From Lunularia cruciata (taxonomy: Eukaryota > Streptophyta > Marchantiopsida > Lunulariales > Lunulariaceae), in contig OX419760.1 in NCBI GenBank assembly GCA_948567375.1, positions 46,624,001-46,688,000 on the forward strand: a stretch of 64,000 nt of DNA, in the 5' to 3' direction. The translations under genes and the position numbers were made by a program. The notes beneath the pieces are model-generated. The model was not told where the DNA came from. It saw only the letters and a program-made list of their open reading frames with translations, and made no database searches. Shown piece by piece: positions 18,905 through 31,239 of this stretch. Every line of letters starts with the position of its first letter. Positions within the stretch are counted from its first letter, which is position 1.

Positions 18905-20036
18905 CTGCAAAACCATAACCCCTCATATCTAAACTCACATGAGTAAATACAATATCTTCAAACTCTAAAAACTAAAAATTCTCATACTTTTGATTTTCAT
19001 CTCAAAAAAATTTAAATGAAATTTTCATAGAACTCAAGTATGAATACTAAGAAATCAAAAAGAAAAATGGCAGTCCCCAATCATTCTCAATATGAAATAA
19101 TCACTCTAAACCCTAAATAATCTAAGAATCCTCATAACTTTCTGTTCAATTCTCCCTAGCCTTCAACCTAGATACCAATGAAATAGGACTTGAAACAAAC
19201 AGAAAAGATTATTCACTCATGTGACGTACGTAGATGAGCTCTCTAAAACTCTATAATATCCCCTCATTTGTAGCCTCCCTTTTTTCTCTCCCTCTCCTCT
19301 CTCTCAAAGTACACAGTTGTGTATGTGTTTAGGCGAGATCGGGAGATCACGTAAAGGTTCGTTACCTCACTCGTTGTCGACCACCGACTATTCATTACGC
19401 AATCCCGAGGGGAAGAAGAGGGCACTCACTGCTCTACCCAAAGGAGGACGGACGACGCAAAAGGCATTGGAATTACCGAAGCAGATATGAAGCAGAGGTC
19501 TGGATTCACCGTCGTCGTTGCGCACGTTTTATGGGCGGAACATAATAGAAATGCCGCTGGTTGGTGAGGCGAGAGAGAGTAGGGAATAGGGAACGAACAC
19601 GTTGACTACTGACTGACTGACTGACCGAGTCGGACTGACTCTCGACACTAGAAGTAAGTCTGCTGGTTCGGGACTTGTACCGTGCAGTCTTGTTCGTAAG
19701 AGGAGGAACAAGACTGCGGTTTAGTCAAATTAGCGGATCGAGAATAAAATGTGGGTTTTTGGGGAGAATGAACTAGAGCTGAGTGGGCGAGGTTGAATTT
19801 AATACTATCTAACTGCTCTGCTCCTGCAACTGTAGAGAGAAGGTCGTCCTCTCGTGAGGGAGCAGCGAGGTTTAAAGCAGGGAGCTTTGTGTGATCTCAT
19901 TGTGCTGTTGGGTACGGAGGAGTAGCAACAACAGCATCAGAACGGAGGAGAGTGGGCATTTTGTAGATTGACCGGATGCTGCTGTGAGGAGGGGGACGAG
20001 GAGGGGAAGACTTTGGAGGAGAGCAGCGTTGAGGAA
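18905..20036. other. Upstream region of the strictosidine-synthase-like gene
   Basis: The left part (to about 19320) shares sequence with 39.13-39.69 kb. A CT-rich tract lies at 19270-19310. From about 19330 the DNA becomes G+C-richer and looks single-copy, consistent with a promoter and 5' UTR. No core promoter element can be named with confidence. Confidence 0.4.
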
Positions 20037-23000
20037 ATGGCTGGTGTTGGGGCTTTGTCGCCATTCGTTGCTCTGCTCATTATGGCAGGGGCGGTTTTTC
20101 TGGCACTTGATCCACTGAAGTTGAGTCCGATTGCGGGTCATCCGGACTTCAAGGTGCTTGTCGTGCCCCAACCATCGCTGGAGCTGCTGGCCCAAATTCC
20201 TCGAGATGACAAAAACACACTGAAGAAGGCGGAGATTGTGTATGCTGGGCAGATTTTTGGGCCCGAGAGTGTGCTCTTTGATTCACAGGGCAGAGGTCCT
20301 TATAGCGGCGTTGGCGATGGACGTATCGTTAGATGGGAGGGTGCCGAGAAAGGATGGATTGAGTTCGCCACCACCGTTCCTAACAGGTATGATTTACTTC
20401 TCACGTGTTTTCTGCATGGGTGTGAAGGCTGTGCTGGTTGAACTATCTTCTGATGCTATGAGGAGTCACAATTTCATTGAAGATGTCAGCTTTGCTCCAC
20501 AATTATGTTCCATGCATTAAAAACCATATTTTTGCACTGGTTGGCGAAGGATGTAAATGGAGTCCTCTGTCCCTCAATTAGTTTTTGGTCTTCATTTATC
20601 GAGCCTTACAGACTCTATGGAGGGTAAAATGCTCCTTCTTTGCTCCCTGATCCGTGATCTCCATGAAGCTGGAGTTTAAGACTTCCTTGCTTACCCTGGA
20701 AGATGAACCCGATAAAAGGCACTATTAGTCCTTTTGTACACGTCCATTGCACGAGATGGACATACACAAAAGGACTATGGATTTCAGCCTGTCTCTCTGT
20801 GCTGGATTCGCTAGGGCGAGGTAGCTGCAGTTTCTGAAGGACTTGCTTGTGGCCTGGAACATGATGTGTGCATGTTTTCCTACAAATGCACCATAGAGAG
20901 TTGAAATTTTCTTTCACTTTCTGGCTTTATCCTCTGCACTTGGGAGCTTTATCCTTTACACTCACCGAAAGATAACGAGCGTTCAACCTTATTCAGCTGC
21001 GCGCTTTTGTGCTTACTGTTGTAGGTTTTATCTTCATTTGGACCACTTTAAAGCCTAGGTGGTTTACAGTAACTGCGTTTTCTTAGATCTCGAAGTGCTC
21101 ATACTTTACTGTAGCTGTCTCATTTCTCGGTGAATTTCTCGGACCTGAAGGTTCTAGTCACACGAGGGCCTTCTGGCTAATCTGAAGACGCAAAGTACTG
21201 TACGGTTCCATCTGGCCTTCTTTATACGACGTGATCCACTTTGTTTTCTTCCTGTACTCACCATTCACCATGAACATTTTGGTCATCCCGCCTTTGATGT
21301 TTGCGAATCCTAACTCTTGCCATTGTCTTGTAAGTTCGTGTATCAAAGGCGCCCGTCACTTGACTGGTTTGATATACATAATTGCCAGTGGATGTAGTCA
21401 TTGATCTCGAAACAGTGGAAATCTGTACTTGTTAGCACGTTATTTAAATCTCCTTTTGGTAATAAATGGTAGCATTCCGGGATTGTTGAAGTAGTATATT
21501 GCACGCATTCCGAGGATGATCCGAGCAATAAGAGTGAAGCTATTGGGCATTGATCTGTATGACCAGGTGTGGATCCCCCGCTTCTGCTCTCATTACTCGT
21601 ATATGACCAGGGATGGTGACGGCGTATGATGCAGTCTCTGTACTAGACTTGTAACCCTTGACGTCGGTTTCTAGGCTTTTAGTTTTATATGTGAGGATCG
21701 TTTCTAAAGTATTTCGTTTGAAAACAGAACGGAGGTGTGCAATCCAACGAGTCCACCAAGTGCCAATATGAAATACGAACACTTGTGTGGACGACCGCTT
21801 GGTATTCGTTTTAGCAAGGAGGGTGACCTATACATATGTGACGCTTACTTTGGACTTTTGAAGGTTGGTCCTGAAGGAGGAGTGGCGAAAGTTGTAACAG
21901 ACGAAGCAGAAGGTCAGAAGTTCAAATTTGCCAATGATCTAGACATCGACGATGATGGAACGATCTATTTCACTGACAGCAGTTCCAGATACCCTCGCAG
22001 GTGTTTGACGTGCTCAATCACCTTCTCTTTGACTCTATAGGCGCTCAAAATACTGATTGCATTTCGAGAGTTCCTCTAATAATATTCATATAGTGCCTTC
22101 ATTTCAATGTGCTCTCTTAAGTGGTCAACCCGTTACTTTAGGAACATTGTTTTGTCAGTCCTTGAGTTGACTATAGCCCAACCAGAACGTCCATTGGTAT
22201 ATTCTGGATCAGACATAGAGCTTATACATTCAACAGCATCCCAATAGTCTTCAATCAGAGTCTTCTGAATTTTTCAAATGCCTTTGGGTGCAAGTGTCCT
22301 GTAACTGGCAACAAGGCTCCCATGAGAAGAACGAAGATACTGAGGTTGAAATGCTGACATTATCTGAAAATACCATTGCATTGCAGCAATTTTTTCTTCT
22401 CGATTTTGGAAGCCGAGGAAACAGGTCGTTTCTTGAAGTACGACCCGAAGACTAAGGAAACAACTGTGCTTGCCAAGAAACTTCGATTTCCGAATGGGGT
22501 GACTTTCAGCAAGGATCACTCGTTTCTACTTATCGCCGAGACTCGAATTGGAAGGTAAGATCTTTCTCTCTTTGCTTTCTCAACTGCTTGCATGGACGTC
22601 AAGGGTGCTTTCCCCTCATTCACTATACTTCGGGATTTCCTTAGAACTCCAGTGTGTTGTGGGTTTCTTCACATCTCAGGAGAAAGACCGAATCACTGCA
22701 CTCAGAAAAATCACTAAATTGTCTTCTCATCTCCTTTCCTTTCTAATAACATCCTTTATCACTGGAATTTTATCATACATTGTCCCTTGTGTAAGAGTTC
22801 ATCTGGGTTTACCGTACCAGAGAAGTTGTAACTTACCCTCAGGGCATGCAGAGCATCGTCCAGAGAGTGGTGGATCTCTTTTTCAGCTTTTGCAGGTTCC
22901 AAGAGTCATACTTACAAACGTTTTGGCTGATTTTATGTATGAATTCGATTTGATTCAGGTTGCTCCGCTACTGGGTTAAGGGCCCTAAAGCAGGCTCACT

Positions 23001-23355
23001 GGAAGACTTTGCGTGGTTGCCTGGTTATCCAGACAATGTCCGTACTACCAAAGATGGTGACTTCTGGGTGGCACTTCACTGCAGGAGGACTAGTTTTGAT
23101 AGATTCATGAACAACTACCCTGGGATCAAGCAAGCATTTCTCAAGCTTCCTTTCACTCCCAAGTTCTTGTATGGTATGTTCAGCGGCAGACCCCATGCTA
23201 CTGCTCTCAAGTATAATGCCGAAGGTAAGCTATTGGAGATAGTGGAGGATTTGAAGGGTGACACGGTCCACCTTATTAGCGAAGTCGAGGAGCACGCTGG
23301 TAAACTCTGGTTTGGGTCTGTGCTTCTGCCTCATGTGGCCGTCCTTACTCTTTAG
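20037..23355 (+). CDS. Strictosidine-synthase-like protein, four exons
   Basis: Exons 20037-20386, 21728-22000, 22387-22554 and 22959-23355 join in frame to a 395-residue protein. All junctions are GT-AG (donors AACAG/GTATGA, CGCAG/GTGTTT, GGAAG/GTAAGA) and all split an Arg codon after two bases, a strong sign that the model is right. The start ATG at 20037 (MAGVGALSPFVALLIMAG) gives an N-terminal hydrophobic anchor; an in-frame ATG at 19968 would add 23 residues. The body is a six-bladed beta-propeller of the strictosidine synthase-like/adipocyte plasma membrane-associated protein family: GPESVLFDSQGRGPYSGVGD, CGRPLGIRFSKEGDLYICDA, NDLDIDDDGTIYFTDSSSRY, LRFPNGVTFSKD, LRYWVKGPKAG and SEVEEHAGKLWFGSVLLP. 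Such proteins are usually secreted or ER-anchored hydrolase/lactonase-like enzymes; true strictosidine synthesis is not implied outside alkaloid plants. No disabling change is seen. Confidence 0.9.
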
Positions 23356-23368
23356 ATTTTCCTGTAGG

Positions 23369-26300
23369 AATCTGAAGACGATCCTATCTGCTCTTGCATC
23401 CAGTTATCTCTTAGAAGTAGAGATAGTAGGTTTATTGCGCACCTTTGATTTCTTTTTAGGTTCATTGGCCTCAAGGGCACCCCCATACAAGCACTCCGTT
23501 GTCCCTTGAGGTGCTAGGTGTGAGTATATTGGAATGCAGCGGTGCTCTTCAAACTTTGAGCAAACCACCCTCTGTTTATATGTATGAGTTAAAGACTAAT
23601 CCACCTCGCCTTGTAGTTGACATGATTCAAGGTGGAAGAACCTTTAGCACCTAAGTATTCCGGATATTTGGTTCCTCAGGGAGGCTTGCAGGTGTTCTTA
23701 TCATTTGTCGAATTTTACTGGAGGATATTGTATACTTCAAACCACTCGTAGTCCATTCTTCGTTTGGAATGCCTTGACTGAAAATGTGCATTCTGAATGT
23801 GAGCAAGTGCACAGCCTCGCACAGTATTCTAACGAGTGACACTTCTCACCAGCTACATGTGCAAATGTACATGCACAGTTGGGTTAAATTAAGGTTCTAA
23901 AGTATCTCGGACCTTCGATTCAAGAGATAATCTATAAATAATCTTTTGTGAGTAAATCATGTATTTACTGTCATCGCCAAACACTTCAGTGGAGAAAATA
24001 GGCCTCAGGCGCCACTGGAAGTAGATTCAACGTATATGAAGGCTGTTGGACTAAGATATGGAAGTCCAAAGCCGGGGTGCTAGCTCGGGCAGAACAGTTT
24101 ATCTTGACTACTAACAACACAATCTTTTCTTCTCCTGGTCTGAAGCCCGTTGTCAAAAGTTGAAAGATCGTTAAATGGGAATTCCGTGAAGTTGAACTAC
24201 AAATCTCACCCGAGCCAACATTGACTTGGATTCTTGTGATGTGAACTGCAATGAGCTATTGACATCCTCTTCTACCCAAAACTGACAAAACTTTGTTATA
24301 TTAACAGCCGTTCTGCCATGTTATATATATTCACTCATCGTAGTCAAGTCCATTTTAAAGCGTCAAGTACTATGTTCACTTTACAATTCGATTAACTTGC
24401 CATTTCATAGAGCATATTTGATAACTCAGATTGAGATTGTAAAAGATCTCGATCTCGAGAGGGTGCCCCAAAGTTGATACCATGGTGGGTACTATAGCCT
24501 CACGTATTGTGGTTAACTTCACACCAAAGAACTTGATGAAGAAAGGTCCAATTGCAAGAAGTTGCTTTTTCTCAATTTATAAATAATATTCATATTCAGC
24601 TTTGAAGGCTCTGATCACTTTCCTACTAAGTCACCTTCTAAGCTTCTTCCAAAGCAACAAGACAAATACTTTGAGAAGAAGGTGGAGCAATTTTACTGCC
24701 AAAGAGCTGAAATACTGAAATACTTCCTTTCACAGTCTTATAAAAATATATGAGAATAATAACACTTGGAATAAGGCAAACCTGGTAAGATAGCAATCGA
24801 TGGCCAATGGGAAGCCGAAGAGAGTAGGAAAAAGGAACAGTTTTATGTCAGTTGATTCTTTATCCACTTAGAAATGGTGCTCCTACTTTTTATCTCCTTG
24901 TTATTCGAAGTGTGCCTGCAAATCATGCTCCAAGAGCAGCATTCCTCCACTAATCTTTCTTTATTTCCGTCATGTAGGAATATAGTACAAGAGCTTGTAT
25001 AACTCTGAACAAGGCAAATATCAAGGATATTGTCTTTCTGCTTGCCAGACCAAAGCAACTATTTGGGATGTCCAAGATTATGATTTGAAGCTTTTTTGCA
25101 ATGAAGAATTTCTTAGCGGCACATACAAAGCTGATTGGAAAAGGAACCATTTATAATTCTTCACAAAAAGTCAACCTAAGTGTTTGATAAGAGAACTTTC
25201 AATTCAAGCAAAATCTAAAGTATTGCAAGCCATTCTTGACAAGAAAGAGATATTGAAGATACATTTGGATTATAAGAAAATTATCTGTAATCTTGAAGAG
25301 GATTGAAGGTACCACAAGGCAGAAAATGCACTCAATGGTTGCGTAACAATATACTGCAAAAAGGAGCGTAAAGTCCTTGAACCTTTGGATTGCTTGAAGG
25401 GAATGATGAAAATAACAAAGGTAGAGATATCTGAACTTATGAAGCATGGAACCATATACTAGTTCTTGTAGTATATTGACTCAAAGATAACTCCAAAAGT
25501 TGAAGATGCATTGAAGATATTTAAATTCAAATGGGAGAATTTTGACTAAGAAAAAAGCAAGTTTATGTGAAATCAAAAGTAGCAAGCTATAAAATATTCT
25601 TGTATTTTGATATAACCTGGTGCAGACTAGTGTGGAGAATAACCACTTATTATATATAATTGTAGACCTACTTAATGTGGATGTGGATGCGGATGCGTCC
25701 AAACTTCTGGAATGGATTTTCTTTAAGAATTTGCTGTGAAAATAAAGATGTGGAGTATTTCATGTCCTTCAAATTTTTCTAAATTTTTTTTTGTCTGAAA
25801 CTATACTTTTTCACAACTATATGAAAATTACAAAATACTAGCTAAAAAATCATATTGTCATTTTTACGTTGAGGCTTTCATGAATATTGAGCTGTAATGT
25901 TAAGTGGGTGAAACAAACAAGATGCAAAAGTATTTCAACTTTGCTTATAGAATAGAACATGAGCAGCAAGACAGATTATTTTTAGAGATTAAAACAAGAT
26001 TTAAATAAATATCCATTCAAGACAAGGATTAAAAGGATGATAAAGAGAAAAAATTATTTTGATTACCCATCTTATAAGAATATCCTGAGGTAGCATTCAT
26101 ACGAAACACTAATGTTAAAAACTAGGTGTAAATCAATAGGTACACTTTTCATCAATATAATGAGAATCCTACTAGTTAGGTTTATGAACTCTAGATATAA
26201 TGATTTGGCAATGTTCAAAGACCCAACATGAGTATCTTTTTATAGCACAGGATAATATGGAAAAGAATTCAGTGAGCAATTTTTGATATTGTTGGATGTT

Positions 26301-26529
26301 AATGTGAAAGTATAAAACAACATTTAAACCCTTTGCTATATGCTTGGCAAAAGAGGATGATGAAAAAAAGGGAAGGAGAGGATGAAAAAGATGATGAGAG
26401 TTCTTCTTCCGGAGACGATAACACTGAAATGAATAAAATCATGGTGATGACCAAGACTATAGTTATAAGCTTGACTCTACAAAGCTTTTGAATTTTAGTA
26501 TAAATAATGATGAAGCAATAATGAGCAGT
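23369..26529 (+). repeat. Duplicated block, copy 1
   Basis: Starting 14 bases after the strictosidine-synthase-like stop codon, this block matches 60269-63825 in the same orientation with scattered substitutions and small indels. It starts AATCTGAAGACGATCC and ends GCAATAATGAGCAGT. No intact gene is seen in it. An acidic, serine-rich remnant (EDDEKKEG, DDESSSSGDDN) near 26340-26440 hints at an old coding region. The rest is A+T-rich. Confidence 0.9.
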
Positions 26530-27752
26530 GATATGGATATTCCATCATCTACTGAAGGAGAGTAAGGAAGTAACACAAAAGAGAAAGAAAAGAATGAACC
26601 ATTAGTTGATGTTATTGGATATAATCCACCCTGAAAAGATAACTCGGAAGGAACTCAAGAGGAAACAAGGGCATTGAAAACTCTTCTGCAAACTCCAATT
26701 CTACGCATACCCCAATTAGTGGATACAAATATGGAAGTGTCGGAGAATACTGTCCATGAAATCTCAATGTTTACCTTAAAGGGGAAAATACACATTGAAT
26801 TTACTCCTTCTAAAGACATCATCAAGTTGGTCCTTTATCTCCACTTCGGCAAAAATGAATTCATCCTCAGAAGGAACCATCTTCACTTGAAACTTCGATA
26901 GAGAAGGAAGTGTATATAAGAAAAAGCAATCTAACTCTACCTCTATAAGCTATCTTCTTTAGGTTTCAATACTAAGATAAAAACCCAAGCAACTCTTATG
27001 AAAATACATCTCATTAGTGATAGCATCCCAAGTGGAGGTACCTCAACTTAACTTCAAGATCTTCTTTGTGTTGGCGGATTGGCCATTACAAGAGAATTAA
27101 CAACTTCCGTGTTGTGTTTTCACCTTTCCAGAGAGCATAAATAGCAGTTTTAGTATATGATATTATTGATCCTTACCCTAATGTCAAGCCAAAAGAGTTC
27201 AAGATAGGTGCATTATTTATTGATTTTTAGTGGACTAGTTAATCTTATTTGTGTAGGATTCATAAGGAAAACCTGTTAAACTCTTGTACTTTAGAATGGA
27301 TAGACCAAGCACGGGTAACAAACTTTTAGAAAATACTAGTAGTTAAAAATGATGCTAGTAATTAAAACCTTTAAATAAATTTATCACTAAACAAAATTTA
27401 AAACCAAACTGATTTTGAGATTAGACTAAAAAATTACCTTGAACATTCAACGTATCATAAGGAAAATTAATGTTATTAGATAACCATGTTCTAATATTTA
27501 AAGTAGAATATTTTATCTGTTTTTTATTAAAACTTTCCAGTTATATGATTTTATTTTATTACTTATTATTTATTTTTTAAATTAATTTACACTTGTTTTG
27601 TAAAACACAAGTATAATTTTTGTAAACTCCAAGATTTTGCACAGGTTTAAAGTCATCTACTTCATAAAATGATATATGGGCCATATAAAATTTCAATCTT
27701 ATTTATACTAAAGTCAAAATGCATTACAACTCCCCGAAATCTTATCTGATTT
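26530..27752. other. A+T-rich sequence without supported gene
   Basis: A 75-codon plus-strand frame at 26674-26901 (HEISMFTLKGKIHIEFTPSK) is not recognised. Nothing else stands out. Confidence 0.3.
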
Positions 27753-28184
27753 CTACCCAAATCCATGATATTTGAGTGATAAGGTTTTACTTATCAACTT
27801 GTAGCCTTGTCTAAATGCTTTCTCTCTAACATTGGATAATAGTTTCTTTCTGGAGAGAGATATATGTGTATGATATGATAATGAGATAATCTCACTTTCT
27901 TTTTGAAAAATACATAAACTTATAGATACCTTGTCATGAAAGGTAATATCCCACACGTAGAGTTATTCTTTAGTAATATCATTTCCATATACTTTTGCAA
28001 ATTCACTTTCTTCTATTGAAATGTACGTTTCAAAATCTATTCCAAACTTAGAGCACATGGAAACTTTAGTTACACGCCAACTTGCTCTTTCCTTAAGAGC
28101 AAGTTGCCACTTCTTAGTATAGGTAGAAGATGTATGTTTCTTTCTAAATTTTGGTAACGAAGAAGAAAAAGTGCGAGCGCGCAT
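27753..28184 (-). pseudogene. Unrecognised two-part ORF
   Basis: Two minus-strand frames (27963-28184 and 27753-27956) are in the same phase, separated by one TAA codon. The upstream part is basic (FRKKHTSSTYTKKWQLALKE). I recognise no domain. It lies just downstream of a short non-LTR tail copy at 28185-28300. It may be a broken gene fragment or chance. Confidence 0.25.
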
Positions 28185-28300
28185 AAAACACCGAAGGATA
28201 GGAAAATCCCATCAAGCCGGACAATGGAGAGACGAAAAAGGTAAAATGGGGCTAAACATCAATAGAGTCTATATGAGAAATCTGCCCCATTGCACCTAAG
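28185..28300 (-). repeat. Short copy of the non-LTR 3' tail
   Basis: Plus-strand CATCAAGCCGGACAATGGAG...GGTAAAATGGGGCTAAA is the complement of the tail consensus described at 48405-48500. Confidence 0.7.
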
Positions 28301-29544
28301 GTATTTTAGCTATGCAAATTGGTAATTAAATAAGATAAGATACAACGATAAAGCTTTCATTCAAAAAATTATTTATTTCTCCTTTAAGTATTACTGAATT
28401 TTATATTGTAAATCTATTTATCAATCTTTGAGCTATAATACATCGTTATTATTCTAACTTTTATTCTTAACGTTAAATTATTAATTATTGTAAGTAGATA
28501 ATAAATTTAGGTGAAGGAATGGGGATGTAAGTTTGAATGCACGGTTTATAGGTTTGTATATTTGGTTTGCAAGTTTAGATATGTCAGGTTTTTAATATTG
28601 GATCCGTTGTACTAAAAATTGGATATTTGAGTTCTTGAAATTGGACTTGAAAAAGTAGAATTTTAGTGACAAGATAGAGCCATGTCCGTTGAAGATCACG
28701 GCTATTTTTTCAAGGTCATGGCTAATCCACCGCCTCGTAATTAGACCTTCTAAAAAAAGGTTCATTCTGCCTTAGTATCTCGGCAAAGTGTTCGCTGCAC
28801 TAATACCAAGTATTGTGAAGTCTATTAATCTAAGCATGTGTACGATCTAGTAAAATAAGTCTAATAACTATAGGTTTTAAAGATCGTTTTTCTAGACGAT
28901 GTTCAACTCGGTAATTTTGACAGGAGTTATTATAAACAAAATAAATCAGAAAATGATCACAATATGAATAAACCATGCAGCGGTAGAAATGACCGCCACT
29001 GGCTCGATTGCACAACATTCGTCATAAATTCTAGAGATGCAATGGAGCCACTTATTTTGGCAAAGTTGCAAGAGGAGCTGGTTTCCACATGTGACAAACT
29101 AGTCAAGATTTACGAAAACAGTAGAGCGATTTACTCCTAGCGCTGTTTATCCACATGCGGCAAAATAGTCAAGATAATTGTCAAACTAGTCAAAATAACT
29201 AGTTGAAACAATTAACAGTAGATTATGAAACGACCACCATACCCGGATTCAGAAGAAGGTGCTATTAGGAGCAAAATTTTACGGACTCATTAAATAATAC
29301 ATAATTGCTCCGGTGCTGCTGAAATTCGACGGGCTTTTAGCAATACAGAGCTCGATAAATGAGTTATACAAGTAAGAAGGCTATTGTTGATTGAACGGTA
29401 TTCCTCGTTTTAACAGGCATAGATTTAATAGCTTCATCTTAATGATCTGAATCTCAATCTGCTCTCGATCCAATCCTCTGTCACAGTGGACATTCCTGGC
29501 AATTTAGCATCTACATGTGCAAGCCGAGCTAATGCTTCCATATT
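28301..29544. other. Intergenic sequence without supported gene
   Basis: A+T-rich. A short direct repeat (CCTGGCAATTTAGCATCTACAT at about 29494 and 29561; given here as a 22-base motif in part, CCTGGCAATTTAGCATCTAC) overlaps the 3' end of the hydrolase gene. Its second copy encodes part of the C-terminus. Confidence 0.35.
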
Positions 29545-31239
29545 CTATCCAGTGGACTTTCCTGGCAATTTAGCATCTACATCTAGTGCATGTGCAAACC
29601 CATCGAAGAATTCCACATTCTTCTGGTAAAGCTCTTGCGGTTCCCTGACTCTGGCATATACCTCTTCATAAATTATCCCACCAAGACATTGCACCGGGTC
29701 CGACTTCAGGTTGCTCGCTTGACACACCGTAAAGTGATTTGCACCTCTATCCATCGTGGAACGATATCGGTCAATGCCATTCCTGGAAGTCCCCTCCGGT
29801 ACCACTATTACTCCCTGGAAATGTTTCTGTAGATGAAAGAGTTGACAATCGAAGTGTTAAACGAATGCAAAATGCCCATTGCTCCCAGTGCCCATTCCTC
29901 CTCACATGTATGACAGACAAAATGTTCACAGAACGTGCAATTGATCCTAGCTGGAATTAACAAGTGGTAGCTGGACGAGACTCCTATGCCTGCCAGGTCC
30001 TAAGCATGAAAAGTTGAAGATAGAGTTCTTTTCTTTGTTCGTCAGTCCTGGAGATTTGTATGTACGAGTGCGCACACAAGTATACATAGAACATCAACGG
30101 TGTACAAGTTCTAGTTATACATGGAAACCAGAAATGGAATCAACTTTCGTAAAGGAAGTATGTCGTGACCGCAATTCCCACGTTGCTTTTACCAGAAGCT
30201 AAAATGTTTGAGAGTTTCTCACCGAATAGGTCTGATTGGGGGTATTAATCGCATATGTCTTGCATTTTATGTACCGTTTTTCTCGCTCTCGATATCTAGT
30301 AAAGTCTTGATGCAGTCTTGCAGGATCTTTGCCCAGCACTTCGATGAGTTTAAGCCACCCATTTTCTGTGTCTGAATCAACAGCTCGTACAAAGTTTGCA
30401 ATCGCGGGACATCCAGAATGCGGTGTTGCAAAGAAGAAAGCAGTGCTCAAGTTGATCAGGAACTTGCTAAATTTGATATAGTCGGAGCTGGTCACTTGTT
30501 CCCCATTTGTTTGGTCATCCACGTACATAATGAATTTTTTTATCAATATTCCGCCGAGGTCATGTCCAACCAGAAAAACCGGGACCTTATCTGCCTGACC
30601 CAGAGCGACAGGTCCTAGAATGAGACTCTGAGCCAAATTTTCACTCAAAAGATATGCGTCTTTCCCTTCGTTTCCTTCCGCACCAGGCTTGATGCTGCCA
30701 TTGTACGACACGGCTAGCACACGAACTTTACATGAAAGCGGTTCGAGATACTCCGGAAGCAAAGTGACTGGCCAGCATTCCTCGCTGTCTCTCATTTTCC
30801 ATGTTCTCCAGAAAGCAAACTCTTCCTCAGCCTCGTCGAACAGGAATCCATGGAAAAGCACAACCACCGCATCGGGCTTTTCCTCAGGTAGAAGTTCATA
30901 CACGTCCGGTGTCAGTACCTGCAATTGGAGTAAGAGATTCAATTTGGCAGTTCGAGCTCATTGTCAAGCGTCAATGTTCAGAACCCTGGCAAAAGATGAA
31001 TCAAATGAATCGGGCCTACTGAACTACTCAAATCTTGTCTAAGAGTACCAGTAAATTCAAGAAACAATTGAATTTAAATTGAAATCTTATACTTTGAAGC
31101 TCTCTGTCGTCTTTCTCAATTCGTCTGTCTTCTTCTTCAATTCGTCGGAACTGGACATTTGGAGGTATCGCAGAGGAGACTTCTGCCACCAAGACATGCA
31201 AGAGATGAAAGCCCCCAGAATGGCGTCGACACTGCACCA
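29545..31239 (-). CDS. Alpha/beta hydrolase (SERAC1/PGAP1-like), Ser nucleophile replaced by Asp
   Basis: Minus-strand exons: 31093-31239 (5' limit uncertain; SSSDELKKKTDELRKTTESF, coiled-coil-like), 30223-30918 (starts VLTPDVYELLPE) and 29545-29814 (starts GVIVVPEGTSRNG). Junctions are phase 0 with acceptor TTGCAG/GTACTG, donor TATTCG/GTGAGA and acceptor TTCCAG/GGAGTA. Landmarks: VVVLFHGF (oxyanion-hole strand), VLAVSYNG, VFLVGHDLGGILIKKF (nucleophile elbow), FFFATPHSG, and RGANHFTVC, whose His is a good catalytic candidate. In this family the elbow is normally GHSxGG; here Ser is Asp. Any exon before 31239 was not identified; a frame with MGIFACSEECISVL at about 31560 is a weak candidate. 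It has the same last-intron position as the locus at 58.2-59.6 kb. Function is unknown; lipase/esterase-type chemistry is only a family inference. Confidence 0.72.

Noticed and set aside
20236-20520. Alternative frame overlapping exon 1 of the strictosidine-synthase-like gene
   Set aside because: It overlaps a well-supported exon in another phase and runs into the intron.
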